From: Emergencia sp. | Lineage (GTDB): Bacteria; Bacillota; Clostridia; Peptostreptococcales; Anaerovoracaceae | DNA length: 64,000 nucleotides | Assembly: GCA_022767345.1 (NCBI GenBank) | Contig: JALEOD010000024.1 | Span: 62,001-126,000 of the forward strand | Direction of reading: 5' to 3' | Part shown: positions 9,377 through 19,414 of the stretch, piece by piece | Numbering within the stretch: the stretch's first letter is position 1 | Layout of the letters: each line of letters opens with the position of its first letter | The notes under the pieces: generated by a model | What the model was told of the DNA's origin: nothing | The model's database searches: none | The model's input: only the letters and a program-made list of their open reading frames with translations | Translations under genes and position numbers: made by a program

Positions 9377-10317
9377 CAGCGTGCGCCTCCTTTCTTTGCA
9401 AATGATATTCTTGGGTCTACGATTGTCATCGCAATGTCTCCAATGATCAGGCCTACAATACTCAGCATAGAATAAATCAGTACCAGCGCCTGAACGAGAG
9501 TATTATCCTGTGTCTGAATTGCCTTTACAAGCAATCCTCCCATACCAGGAATGGAGTACAGAGATTCAACATAGATTGAGCCGACAATCGTTAAGATAAA
9601 TGAAGTCGGAATATATTGCACCAGAGGAACAAAAGCATTTCGGAAGATGTGTTTGCTCATCAGGTTCTTGGAATTAACACCTTTTGCAACAGCCAGTTTG
9701 ACATAGTCCTTATTGCTTTCGTCAATCATATATCTTCGCAGCCACATTGCATAGTAAGCGATATTGCCCAGTGCAAGGGAGAATACCGGCAGAATATAGG
9801 TTGCCGGATTGGCTCTGGAAAACAGCATCGGAAGGCCTGCGGCGCTTGTTCCGTACATCTGAATAAATAAGTAGTATACCACTGCGGGCACTGCTTGAAT
9901 AATAACGATAAATACAGTTCCGAGATGATCTGGTATTCGTCCTTTGTAACGAGTCATCAATCGTCCCAGAGGAAGTCCCAGAACTAGAGAAATTGCCAGT
10001 GCAATAACACCTAAAAGCATTGAAATCGGAATTTTGTCTGCCAGTATGGTTGTAATGGCAATGCCAGGACGATATCTGGAGGAATTGCCCAAATCCCCAT
10101 GAGAAAGATCCTTGTAGAATCTTCCAAGCTGCGTTGGCAAAGGATCTGTAAGACCTTTGATTTCCAACTGATGTTGTACCTGTTCTTCCGACATCTTATC
10201 AAAATTTTTGAAATATCCCTCAATTGGCATCAACCGAAGAAGGCAGAATACGATTGTGCAAACGAGAAACAGGGTGACAAACGAGCGCAATACTCTTTTT
10301 ATTATATAAGAACTCAT
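9376..10317 (-). CDS. oppB: Peptide ABC transporter permease (OppB-like)
   Basis: OppB pairs with OppC to form the transmembrane channel. The 313-residue protein starts MSSYIIKRVLRSFVTLFLVCTIVF, the typical OppB first helix, followed by about five more hydrophobic segments. The EAA loop reads DYVKLAVAKGVNSKNLMSKHIFRNAFVPLVQ, and the late helix carries YVESLYSIPGMGGLLVKAI, a strong OppB/DppB match. It is separated from oppA by about 100 bp containing a hairpin and is overlapped by oppC. Confidence 0.92.
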   Translation of the reverse strand: MSSYIIKRVLRSFVTLFLVCTIVFCLLRLMPIEGYFKNFDKMSEEQVQHQLEIKGLTDPLPTQLGRFYKDLSHGDLGNSSRYRPGIAITTILADKIPISMLLGVIALAISLVLGLPLGRLMTRYKGRIPDHLGTVFIVIIQAVPAVVYYLFIQMYGTSAAGLPMLFSRANPATYILPVFSLALGNIAYYAMWLRRYMIDESNKDYVKLAVAKGVNSKNLMSKHIFRNAFVPLVQYIPTSFILTIVGSIYVESLYSIPGMGGLLVKAIQTQDNTLVQALVLIYSMLSIVGLIIGDIAMTIVDPRISFAKKGGAR

Positions 10318-10348
10318 TTTATTTGTTCTACGCCTCCTCGTATAAATT

Positions 10349-10380
10349 CAGTACAGCCGAGTACGAACCCGGCTGTACTG
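10349..10380 (-). terminator. Hairpin between oppA and oppB (possible attenuator or mRNA stabiliser)
   Basis: A perfect 11-bp inverted repeat, CAGTACAGCCG (10349-10359) and CGGCTGTACTG (10370-10380), has a 10-base loop. No strong T-run follows on the minus strand, so partial termination or 3'-end protection of oppA mRNA fits better than full termination. That would give more binding protein than permease, which is common in binding-protein-dependent transporters. Confidence 0.6.
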
Positions 10381-10420
10381 GTGGGAATAGTGATAAAAAT
10401 TCTGTTTTGAAAATCAGAGT

Positions 10421-12319
10421 TTATTTTGCTCTTTCTGCTTCCCATTTTTCCATTTCGGCGTTGAACATATCGGTGCTCATTGGAGCATCCATGATATGCT
10501 GTCCCTTGTAACGAAGGGTAGAACTTCCGAATGGTGCATACTGTCCTTCAAAACCGTTGAGTTTTGTTGCCTGATAGCCGCCGGAAAGTCCCAGTGGAAC
10601 AGCGATAGCATGCTCAATCAGAATGGCTTCCGCATCTGCAAATGCTGCATAGCGTTCTGCCAGTTTATTTTCATCAGTAATTGCATCCGCCTTTTTAATT
10701 GCATCGTAGTATGCTTTTACGATTGCTTTGGTATCCGCATTTTTACTTGCATACATAAATCCAAAGTCGTTACCGTCTGCGAATGGGTCAGCGTAAGTCA
10801 AAGGATCTGCATAGTCGCAGCCATAGTTAGTCTTCAGCAGCGCGTATTTACCGGAACGTCTGACGTCGGACAGGAAGCTCTGCGTGTTGCCTTGTTCAAC
10901 GATGATGTCGATGTAGTCTTCGCCGAGGAGTTCTTCCAGCTGTTTTTCCATATAAGTACATTCGGAATCCCAGTCAGCAACTGCAGGGTTGTATGGAAGC
11001 AAGATCTTAATCGGGAATGTTGCGCCGGCAGCTTTCAGTTCTTTCATTGCCTTGTCTCTGTATTCCTTCGCCAATTCCTCATTGAAGTAAGCGTCTGCAC
11101 CATCGCTTACAGCCAGACCCTTGAATACTTCCTGATCAGCGTAATCTACGCCGTCAGCTAATACAAAGTTCGCTGGTGTGATAGTATCCTGCAGTAATGT
11201 TTCTGCATTCAATTCGTCAGAAATCTTGATCACACCGATACGATTGATACCATGCATGATAGATTTTCTGAAGTTTTCATTGTTTACAGCAATATTCCAG
11301 TTATCCGGCTCGTATTCTTTATCGAATTGCGGATCAAAGTTAAAGCTGTAGAAATAGCTGTAGTCAGGCAGTACGCGTACCGGTGAGAACAGATCCTTTG
11401 TATCGTCGCTGTCGGACCAGCTCTTTGCCATGGTGCTGGAAATGGTTGCGGCATCAGTTTCACCTCTCTGGAACAGCTCGCCGGATAAGGTGCTGGCTTC
11501 AGCATTGTAGGTATAGTTCAGTGTTTCAATATAAACCTGATCTGCTTCAAAGTAATTCGGGTTTTTCTTCATGGTGTACTTTTCACCTGCGCTGTATTCG
11601 TTCAGGTAGTAAGCACCACAGTATTCCAACTGATCATAAGATGCGCCGTCCAGTGCTTCTGAGAAAGCATTCCAGTCGTCAACACTCCAATTTGCGCGGT
11701 TTTCCCAGTCGCCAAACTGATTCATAACGTTGGTGGATACAGGAACAAAGCACCCGTAAGTCAGACAGGAAAGGAAGTAAGGAGCCGGGGCTGTCAAAGT
11801 AAATTCCAGCGTGTGGTCGTCAACAGCTTTGATGCCGACGTCTTCCCAAGGCATATCTCCATTGCACAACTCTTCGTAGCTGGCATCGCTGTTTTTGATC
11901 TTTGCGGCAGGGAACATGTAAGAAGCAGCAGCGCCGTATTTTAATGCGTATTCAGCCGCATTTACGAAGTCTTGCGCAACTACGTCGCCGACTTCTTCGC
12001 CGTTGTAGTCATACCACTTCGCGTCTTCGCGGAGCTTAAAGGTCCATGTCAGACCATCTTTTGAAGTTTCCCAGGATTCCGCCAGGGCAGGTTTTACGTT
12101 GCCGACCGAATCATACTGGATGAGCCATTCCTGTGTATTTGCCGGAATAGTCATGTCGTTGGTGTCTGTCGTGTTCAAATAGTTTAAGGTGGATACATCG
12201 GCAGAATACAGCTCGTTATAAGTTGCTGATTCGCCGGAATCTCCATCACCGCCGCATGCGGCGAAAAGACTCATGCATAGCACGAACGTCAGGAAGGTTA
12301 CGAATAATTTCTTCTTCAT
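10421..12319 (-). CDS. oppA: Oligopeptide-binding lipoprotein (OppA-like, SBP family 5)
   Basis: This is the extracellular solute-binding lipoprotein that delivers peptides to OppBC. The start at 12319 gives MKKKLFVTFLTFVLCMSLFAACGG, a lipoprotein signal with lipobox FAAC and the lipidated Cys at residue 22. An earlier frame start at 12391 would spoil the signal. The mature part has family-5 features such as AESWETSKDGLTWTFKLRED and the late GDWENRANWSVDDW region. At 632 residues it is longer than classic OppA (about 540). It is the first gene of the operon and is preceded by a sigma-54 promoter at 12432-12448. Ligand specificity is unknown. Confidence 0.92.
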   Translation of the reverse strand: MKKKLFVTFLTFVLCMSLFAACGGDGDSGESATYNELYSADVSTLNYLNTTDTNDMTIPANTQEWLIQYDSVGNVKPALAESWETSKDGLTWTFKLREDAKWYDYNGEEVGDVVAQDFVNAAEYALKYGAAASYMFPAAKIKNSDASYEELCNGDMPWEDVGIKAVDDHTLEFTLTAPAPYFLSCLTYGCFVPVSTNVMNQFGDWENRANWSVDDWNAFSEALDGASYDQLEYCGAYYLNEYSAGEKYTMKKNPNYFEADQVYIETLNYTYNAEASTLSGELFQRGETDAATISSTMAKSWSDSDDTKDLFSPVRVLPDYSYFYSFNFDPQFDKEYEPDNWNIAVNNENFRKSIMHGINRIGVIKISDELNAETLLQDTITPANFVLADGVDYADQEVFKGLAVSDGADAYFNEELAKEYRDKAMKELKAAGATFPIKILLPYNPAVADWDSECTYMEKQLEELLGEDYIDIIVEQGNTQSFLSDVRRSGKYALLKTNYGCDYADPLTYADPFADGNDFGFMYASKNADTKAIVKAYYDAIKKADAITDENKLAERYAAFADAEAILIEHAIAVPLGLSGGYQATKLNGFEGQYAPFGSSTLRYKGQHIMDAPMSTDMFNAEMEKWEAERAK

Positions 12320-12431
12320 TCCTTTTTCAACTCCTTTGTTATATATCTTTATAGTTGGAATACAATTTAGCGAAAAAACAATTGACAGCACTTGATGTCT
12401 GATTCTTCACTAAAATCCTTGCTATTTAGAA

Positions 12432-12448
12432 AAGCAAGAACTATGCCA
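12432..12448 (-). promoter_or_regulatory. Sigma-54 (-24/-12) promoter of the opp operon
   Basis: On the minus strand TGGCATAGTTCTTGCTT runs from 12448 to 12432. The GG and GC elements have the spacing of the RpoN consensus (TGGCAC-N5-TTGC). It lies about 110 bp before the oppA ATG. Two more such promoters flank the activator gene next door, which makes chance unlikely. Confidence 0.85.
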
Positions 12449-12506
12449 GATAAAAGAAAAAGGGCGTAGATATTGAAATTGCAATGATTTTCTGAATAAT
12501 CTGTGT

Positions 12507-12550
12507 GATGGATAAAAAAGAAATTTAATTGGATGAGTAAGATAAATGGA
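12507..12550. promoter_or_regulatory. Candidate activator binding region upstream of oppA
   Basis: The segment holds ATTTAATTGGAT at 12523-12534, identical to a copy at 13416-13427, plus further TGGAT copies on either side (near 12508 and 12546). It sits about 75 bp upstream of the -24 element, a normal distance for an enhancer. That it binds the neighbouring sigma-54 activator is inference. Confidence 0.5.
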
Positions 12551-12596
12551 TTAAAACTAATTATTACTCCATATTAAAATGAAAAAGAAAGAAAAG

Positions 12597-12627
12597 ATGC
12601 CGCCTCCGCTTCCTGCTGAGACGGCAT
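12597..12627 (-). terminator. Terminator of the C39-like peptidase gene
   Basis: ATGCCG (12597-12602) pairs with CGGCAT (12622-12627). On the minus strand the stem is followed by a U-rich stretch (CTTTTCTTTCTTTTT), consistent with termination downstream of the gene ending at 12681. The 361-bp gap between this gene and oppA otherwise holds only the opp control region. Confidence 0.6.
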
Positions 12628-12680
12628 TTTTATGGAGGACAGAACTAAAATATGATGAATTTTTTCTGTCAATATAATGA

Positions 12681-13274
12681 TTATTTTCTGTCGGAATTTC
12701 GCCAGAACAGAAAGTACCGGGGCCGCCGGTTTTCTGTATCTTCTATAATAACTTCCGGTGAAGCGTAAACCAGACATCCGGCTTCGCGAACCTTACCTTT
12801 TCTTTCCGGTGTCTGAAATTTATCTTCAGACCATGACGGATCCAGAATCAGAATCTCTCCGTCATGATAGCTGACCGCCGTTATATAATGACCGCCTCTT
12901 GTAAAGAGTCCGTGATAGCCTTCCCGGTCACCGCCCGGATTAAGAATAGCGCAGCCGCCGCTTTGGAGACATTCAATCAGCTCCCCTGTATTATTTGATG
13001 TTTTCAGATAAAGATCATATTTCTTAGCTACAACAGGCGCCAGAAGTACCATATCTGTACCGGGTTCATGATTAGCGCCGCAGTTTATAGACATCTGTAT
13101 GCATTCTTCCAAACTGAGAGTCTCCATGGTAAGCCGGTCGACAACCATACAGCAGGAACAAATCCCGCAGCCTGCCATTTCCACTGTACCATGCAGCATA
13201 CATTCACTGTCCGGATGTTCTGTGTCTGTCGGATAAGGCATATCCGGATAATCATTCTGATTGATAAATAACAT
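12681..13274 (-). CDS. Cytoplasmic C39-like cysteine peptidase
   Basis: This 197-residue protein has the papain-like C39 layout. The catalytic Cys lies in MAGCGICSCCMVVDRL (about residues 33-48), the His in TRGGHYITAVSYHDGEI (about 125-141), and the Asp in LILDPSWSEDKF. The N-terminal line LFINQNDYPDMPYP resembles the substrate-facing start of C39_2 proteins. No signal peptide or membrane segment is present and no ABC exporter is fused, so a role in bacteriocin leader cleavage is unlikely; cytosolic peptide hydrolysis is more plausible. GGAGG precedes the ATG. It has its own sigma-54 promoter (13333-13349) between it and the activator gene. Confidence 0.75.
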   Translation of the reverse strand: MLFINQNDYPDMPYPTDTEHPDSECMLHGTVEMAGCGICSCCMVVDRLTMETLSLEECIQMSINCGANHEPGTDMVLLAPVVAKKYDLYLKTSNNTGELIECLQSGGCAILNPGGDREGYHGLFTRGGHYITAVSYHDGEILILDPSWSEDKFQTPERKGKVREAGCLVYASPEVIIEDTENRRPRYFLFWRNSDRK

Positions 13275-13332
13275 AATACCTCCTTGCTTCGCTGTCGAAT
13301 CTGTCTTGATGTCGTATACAGATATAATAAAG

Positions 13333-13349
13333 AAGCAAAAACCATACCA
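13333..13349 (-). promoter_or_regulatory. Sigma-54 promoter of the C39-like peptidase gene
   Basis: Minus-strand TGGTATGGTTTTTGCTT (13349 to 13333) keeps the GG/GC spacing and the TTGCTT -12 element shared with the other two promoters in this locus. A copy of ATTTAATTGGAT (13416-13427) lies 67 bp upstream. Confidence 0.8.
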
Positions 13350-13437
13350 ATTTAGAAACGTGGATTTTCCGTGTAATAATGGGAAATCGGAAGCACTCTC
13401 CCATCATTCAAATGTATTTAATTGGATAAAAAAGGAT

Positions 13438-15489
13438 TTATTTTATCTTTTTTAAGTATTCCTCGCCTTCCGGGGTGATGCGGCATCCGCCGCGGCCTTT
13501 GGCAATGGTGATAAAACCATCCTTTTTAAAGTGCATCAGAATCTGGCGCAGTTTTCCATCGCTGATACAGATATTATGATGATTTTTCAGGTCAGACAGA
13601 ATGCCGCTGCGCCCAATCCCGTGGAATGGTTCGGTAGACTCGGCAATAAGTATCAGAATAAGATTGTCTAAATCCTGTACCAGAGGCAGACGAGGTTCTT
13701 TTTGTGCGGACTGAGGCAGAGAATCAGCAGATTCTGTTTTCGTTTTTTCCTGCGGAGTACGTGCGATATGAAGATAGGCAGGAAAAGCATGAAAAGTTTC
13801 ATAGTACTTTGCAGCGTTTTCTAACTGGCGCACATTGCCGGGCCATGGATAGAACCGGACGGTTTCTTTTTGCGTGTCTGTAAGTTCTTCATATAAATCA
13901 CCCAGAAAAATACTCAGAAGAGGCAGAATATCGTCCTGTCTTTCGCGCAGAGGCGGAATTTCAATAGGTATAACACTGAGCCTGTAGAACAGATCGCTGC
14001 GGAATTTTCCGGTGCTGACCAGAGTTTCCAGGTCCTGATTGCTGGCAGCAATAATGCGGACATCCAGATCGATGATTTTCTCACTTCCGATTCGCATAAC
14101 CTGCTGTTCCTGCAGGACTCGCAGCAACTGCGACTGCAGATTAGGTGAAATATCTCCGATTTCATCCAAAAAGATAGTACCATGGTTTGCCTGTTCAAAC
14201 AGACCGGGTTTTCCGTTTTTCTGGGCGCCGGTAAAAGAACCGCCCTCATAGCCGAACAGCTGACTTTCCAGCAGAGATTCAGGAAGAGTATTGCAGTTGA
14301 TTGCAACAAACGGATAGTTGCTTCGATCTGAATAATTGTGAATGGACTGGGCAAGAAGCTCTTTTCCGGTGCCGCTTTCCCCGTGGATCAGTACAGTGTA
14401 ATTAGTGCCGGCAGCCCGTTTGGCGAGAGAAATGGTGTCCTCCATCACTGAGGATATGTGAAGAATATCATTAAAATGATATTTTGCAATGAGTCCGTTC
14501 TGACGCAGGTGTTTGCTCAGATTGCTTTCCATTTCACGGAGCTGGTTTTCACTGTGGAATGTAAAACAGCATCCCATAGGCTGATCCATGAACATAAGAG
14601 GTACTTTTTCAACCATATAATGGCCATCGTTTAATTCAATCGTGGTATTGCTCTTTATATCCCACAGTAAAGCCAGCGTTTCATTTTGGATACTGCCGCG
14701 TTCTTTGCTGTCCCCTTCAAATTTTTCCGATAAAAGCAGACGATCTGCCTGTTCATTGCTGTATACCAGCTGGAATTCCGTGTTTACCACCAGAATTGCC
14801 ATAGGAAGATCCCGGACAACCAGATTGATAATCTGCGTTTTCAGATGACTGGTAAGAAAGCTGGCGGGAGAGTCATTATCGCGCTCTGCAATAGAATTCA
14901 GATGTTTAATCAGATTTCTGGAGATGATATCGTTTGTCAGATGAAGGGTTTCGGACAGCTGCATCAGCGTATCAAAACTGATGACCCGGTAGAGAAAATC
15001 AATGACATGGGGAATATGAGCCGGCACCAGCTGGCTCTCGCCTGGCGTCAGCGCATACTGCAGATTTCCGTAAGCGGATAAACAGTCACATGCCGGATTG
15101 TACGGAATCAGGTTCAGGTGGCCGATTCCAAGTTCGTAGAGTGCATGAGCTGTATGGACGGAAGAATCAAAGGAGTCGTTTACTACCAGAACATCTGAGC
15201 CTTCCGGTATATCCATAATTAAAGACATTGCAGCCTTTTGAATACTTCTTTTCATCAGAATAATTTTTTTAAAATCCGGAATATGAGAGCGTGCAGACGC
15301 TAAAAGTGTCTCATTGGACAGGAGAAACGCATCACCTTCCAAAATAGTATTGTCGTCCATCCGGTCAAAGTAATAGTTAATAACATGTACACGATCTTCA
15401 AACAGGTCTTCCAGCGTATGCTGGTTGTGTTCAATCGCAGGAAGATTGATACATTTGTCGTAAATGACAGCGATGACTTTCTTTTCCAT
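13438..15489 (-). CDS. Sigma-54-dependent transcriptional activator with winged-helix-like C-terminus
   Basis: This 683-residue enhancer-binding protein opens sigma-54 promoters. The N-terminal ~190 residues (MEKKVIAVIYDKCINL...) resemble a PrpR-N-like sensory domain. A PAS-like domain follows (PMAILVVNTEFQLVYSNEQA). The AAA+ domain has Walker A GESGTGKELLAQSIH (about residue 370), GSFTGA in place of the usual GAFTGA, Walker B GTIFLDEIGD, and FRSDLFYRLSV. After the AAA+ lid (FYPWPGNVRQLENAAKYY), the last ~75 residues read like a winged helix (SDGKLRQILMHFKKDGFITI ... GCRITPEGEEYLKKI) rather than a Fis-type helix-turn-helix. The start at 15489 follows GGAG; upstream codons lack a site. Its likely targets are the three -24/-12 promoters around it. 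Confidence 0.92.
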   Translation of the reverse strand: MEKKVIAVIYDKCINLPAIEHNQHTLEDLFEDRVHVINYYFDRMDDNTILEGDAFLLSNETLLASARSHIPDFKKIILMKRSIQKAAMSLIMDIPEGSDVLVVNDSFDSSVHTAHALYELGIGHLNLIPYNPACDCLSAYGNLQYALTPGESQLVPAHIPHVIDFLYRVISFDTLMQLSETLHLTNDIISRNLIKHLNSIAERDNDSPASFLTSHLKTQIINLVVRDLPMAILVVNTEFQLVYSNEQADRLLLSEKFEGDSKERGSIQNETLALLWDIKSNTTIELNDGHYMVEKVPLMFMDQPMGCCFTFHSENQLREMESNLSKHLRQNGLIAKYHFNDILHISSVMEDTISLAKRAAGTNYTVLIHGESGTGKELLAQSIHNYSDRSNYPFVAINCNTLPESLLESQLFGYEGGSFTGAQKNGKPGLFEQANHGTIFLDEIGDISPNLQSQLLRVLQEQQVMRIGSEKIIDLDVRIIAASNQDLETLVSTGKFRSDLFYRLSVIPIEIPPLRERQDDILPLLSIFLGDLYEELTDTQKETVRFYPWPGNVRQLENAAKYYETFHAFPAYLHIARTPQEKTKTESADSLPQSAQKEPRLPLVQDLDNLILILIAESTEPFHGIGRSGILSDLKNHHNICISDGKLRQILMHFKKDGFITIAKGRGGCRITPEGEEYLKKIK

Positions 15490-15573
15490 GTTAATTCTCC
15501 GCTTATGGTCTATGTAGGTTTCTTTTATTTTAGAAATTATAACATAATCGGGCGTGAAAAGCAATGTAAATGG

Positions 15574-15585
15574 TTTTAAATGGAT
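15574..15585. promoter_or_regulatory. Candidate activator binding site upstream of the serine hydrolase
   Basis: TTTTAAATGGAT matches the ATTTAATTGGAT sites near 12523 and 13416 at 10 of 12 positions. It lies inside a short inverted repeat (GTAAAT ... ATTTAC, about 15565-15588) and 94 bp upstream of the -24 element. The role is inferred from position and repetition. Confidence 0.4.
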
Positions 15586-15678
15586 TTACCGGGGAAAAAA
15601 GATGCGCTAAAAACGTGTTTTCAATGAAAAAAAGACACGGGAACGGGTAAGAATCATGATTTTCAGCGGGAAAGGCTC

Positions 15679-15695
15679 TGGCACGAATTTTGCTT
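15679..15695 (+). promoter_or_regulatory. Sigma-54 promoter of the serine hydrolase gene
   Basis: TGGCACGAATTTTGCTT is a full match to the RpoN consensus, with GG at 15680-15681 and GC at 15692-15693. It lies about 55 bp before the TTG start at 15751 and diverges from the activator gene. Confidence 0.9.
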
Positions 15696-15750
15696 GTTAA
15701 AAGTTGTATATAACCAATATTGCGCAAAGCTTACTGAGAGGAGAGGGACA

Positions 15751-17217
15751 TTGACACACGGAACGCAATTAAACGGGGCATATATAGAAAGGGAGAGAGA
15801 ATACTGGGGGATACCCGGCATTGCAGTAATATTAATCAGACCCGGAGCCGAAGATGAATTTTTCTGTTCGGGGTATCGCGATGCGGAACAAAAGCTTCCG
15901 GTAGACGAGGATACCCAGTTCTGCATTGCTTCCTGCTCAAAGTCCATGACTGCCGCACTTCTCGCAAAACTCGCGGATCTGAACAAAATCGACTTTGACA
16001 TACCTGTCAGAAAAATGGTGCCGGAGCTGATGATGATGGATGAGACTGCCAATAGCGAAATGACAATCCGCGATATGCTGTGTCACAGAACAGGTCTCGG
16101 CGGTCATGACGCCTTGTGGCCCGGATCGGAAAGCAGAAAAAATCTGGCGCGGCGGCTGCGGTATCTGGAACCGAATCTTCCTTTTCGTCAGAAAGCGCAG
16201 TACAGCAATCTGATTTACGCCCTTGCAGGCTACGCGGCGGAAGCGGTAACAGGCCAGTCCTGGGAAAAGCTGATGCGGGATCTTATTTTTACGCCGCTTT
16301 CGATGGAAAGAACTACGTGTACGGCAGAAGAAATTTTGTCCGACAGCAACCATGCGGAACCGTACAGGTTCAATAACGGCGCTTTGGAACATCTTCCGTT
16401 CTGGAATGTAGATCTGGCAGGCCCTGCCGCGTCGGTCAACTGTACAGCGCGGGATATGGCAAAATGGCTTCACTTTCATATCGATGGAGGCAGAACATCC
16501 TCTGGAGAGCAGCTTATTTCGGAGAAAAATTTCTCGCAGATGCATGAAAAACAGATGGACTATGTAGACAGCGCGGGACTTCCTGATGATTGTTATCCCG
16601 GTACGGGATACTGCATGGGATGGCAGTGCGGAACCTACCGCGGGCATAAATTCCAGAAACATTCAGGAAAAATAGAAGGCTACAGCAGTTTGCAGGTATA
16701 TCTTCCCGACGAAAAAGTCGGTGTCGGAATTCTGATGAACCTTCATTCTCCGTCAACACCGGTCTTTTATACGATATTGTACACCATACTGGATCAGGTT
16801 CTGGGTTATCCGTGCGCGCACTGGGAAAAGAAATTCAGAGGACAGGAGCCGAAAGCGCCGGCGGAAAGTTATGGAGATTGTGAAAAGGATGTAACGGAAG
16901 GATTCTTTTGCAGCGGCGAAAAAGGCATGGCGATGCCTCATCCTGCGGATGCTTATGCAGGTACATATTTTAATCCCGGATACGGGCAGGCTGAGATAAC
17001 TGTAAAAGGGCAGGAGTTATGGCTTTATTATCGCGATCAGAATCTGCAGATGCATCACTTCGGAAAGAATTCTTTCTGGCTTGAGGGTGTAAAAGAAGAT
17101 ATTCTTATCCTGAAGGTTCCGGTAAATGTCAGAGAAGATAAAACCGGAAAAATCAAAGGAATTGAAATCAGATATGAACCTCTTGTTTCACCGATATTTT
17201 TTAAAACGGAAGACTGA
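15751..17217 (+). CDS. Cytoplasmic beta-lactamase-family serine hydrolase
   Basis: This 488-residue class C beta-lactamase/PBP4*/D-aminopeptidase-type enzyme has the SxxK motif in CIASCSKSMTAALLAKL (about residues 58-74), YxN in AQYSNLIYALAGYAAE, and an HxG box in KHSGKIEGYSSLQV. The C-terminal ~120 residues form a separate beta-rich domain as in related hydrolases. There is no signal peptide, so the substrate is probably intracellular, perhaps imported peptides. The TTG at 15751 is chosen because AGGAGAGG stands just upstream. A further-upstream frame start at 15694 lies inside the sigma-54 promoter and is impossible. Exact substrate unknown. Confidence 0.85.
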   Translation: MTHGTQLNGAYIEREREYWGIPGIAVILIRPGAEDEFFCSGYRDAEQKLPVDEDTQFCIASCSKSMTAALLAKLADLNKIDFDIPVRKMVPELMMMDETANSEMTIRDMLCHRTGLGGHDALWPGSESRKNLARRLRYLEPNLPFRQKAQYSNLIYALAGYAAEAVTGQSWEKLMRDLIFTPLSMERTTCTAEEILSDSNHAEPYRFNNGALEHLPFWNVDLAGPAASVNCTARDMAKWLHFHIDGGRTSSGEQLISEKNFSQMHEKQMDYVDSAGLPDDCYPGTGYCMGWQCGTYRGHKFQKHSGKIEGYSSLQVYLPDEKVGVGILMNLHSPSTPVFYTILYTILDQVLGYPCAHWEKKFRGQEPKAPAESYGDCEKDVTEGFFCSGEKGMAMPHPADAYAGTYFNPGYGQAEITVKGQELWLYYRDQNLQMHHFGKNSFWLEGVKEDILILKVPVNVREDKTGKIKGIEIRYEPLVSPIFFKTED

Positions 17218-17237
17218 TTTGGGTTTTCCGTTTTTTT
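17203..17237 (+). terminator. Terminator overlapping the serine hydrolase stop codon
   Basis: AAAACGGAA (17203-17211) pairs with TTCCGTTTT (17226-17234) and runs into a T7 tract, a standard intrinsic terminator. Confidence 0.85.
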
Positions 17238-17378
17238 GTGTGTAATTCTGCGGAAAACAGCAAGTCTGAAAAGTTGATATATATCGACAATTATTAATAG
17301 GTTTTTTCGCACGAAATCATCGATTATGCGGACTTTTTGACAAAGCAAAGATAAAAACAATAAAATGTGCTTATTTTC

Positions 17379-17407
17379 TTGTAAAATCGCCTATTTTAGT
17401 ATATAAT
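17379..17407 (+). promoter_or_regulatory. Promoter of gyrB
   Basis: TTGTAA (17379-17384) and TATAAT (17402-17407) have a 17-base spacer, about 59 bp before the gyrB ATG. Confidence 0.75.
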
Positions 17408-17453
17408 GGAGTGGTGTTTGAAATTGAAAAAACTTTTTTTAAATTTTATATAA

Positions 17454-19397
<1,944 letters not shown>

Positions 19398-19414
19398 GAA
19401 AGGAGGGCAAAAAT

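Noticed and set aside
10421-12319. OppA as a nickel- or dipeptide-specific binding protein
   Set aside because: Nothing in the visible sequence decides ligand class beyond the family-5 fold, so only the general oligopeptide call is kept.
15694-15750. Upstream start for the serine hydrolase
   Set aside because: It lies inside the -12 element of the sigma-54 promoter; the TTG at 15751 has the ribosome site.
15937-16662. Minus-strand frame of 241 codons opposite the serine hydrolase
   Set aside because: It is antisense to a gene with clear catalytic motifs and its composition is Arg/His/Cys-rich, typical of a shadow frame.
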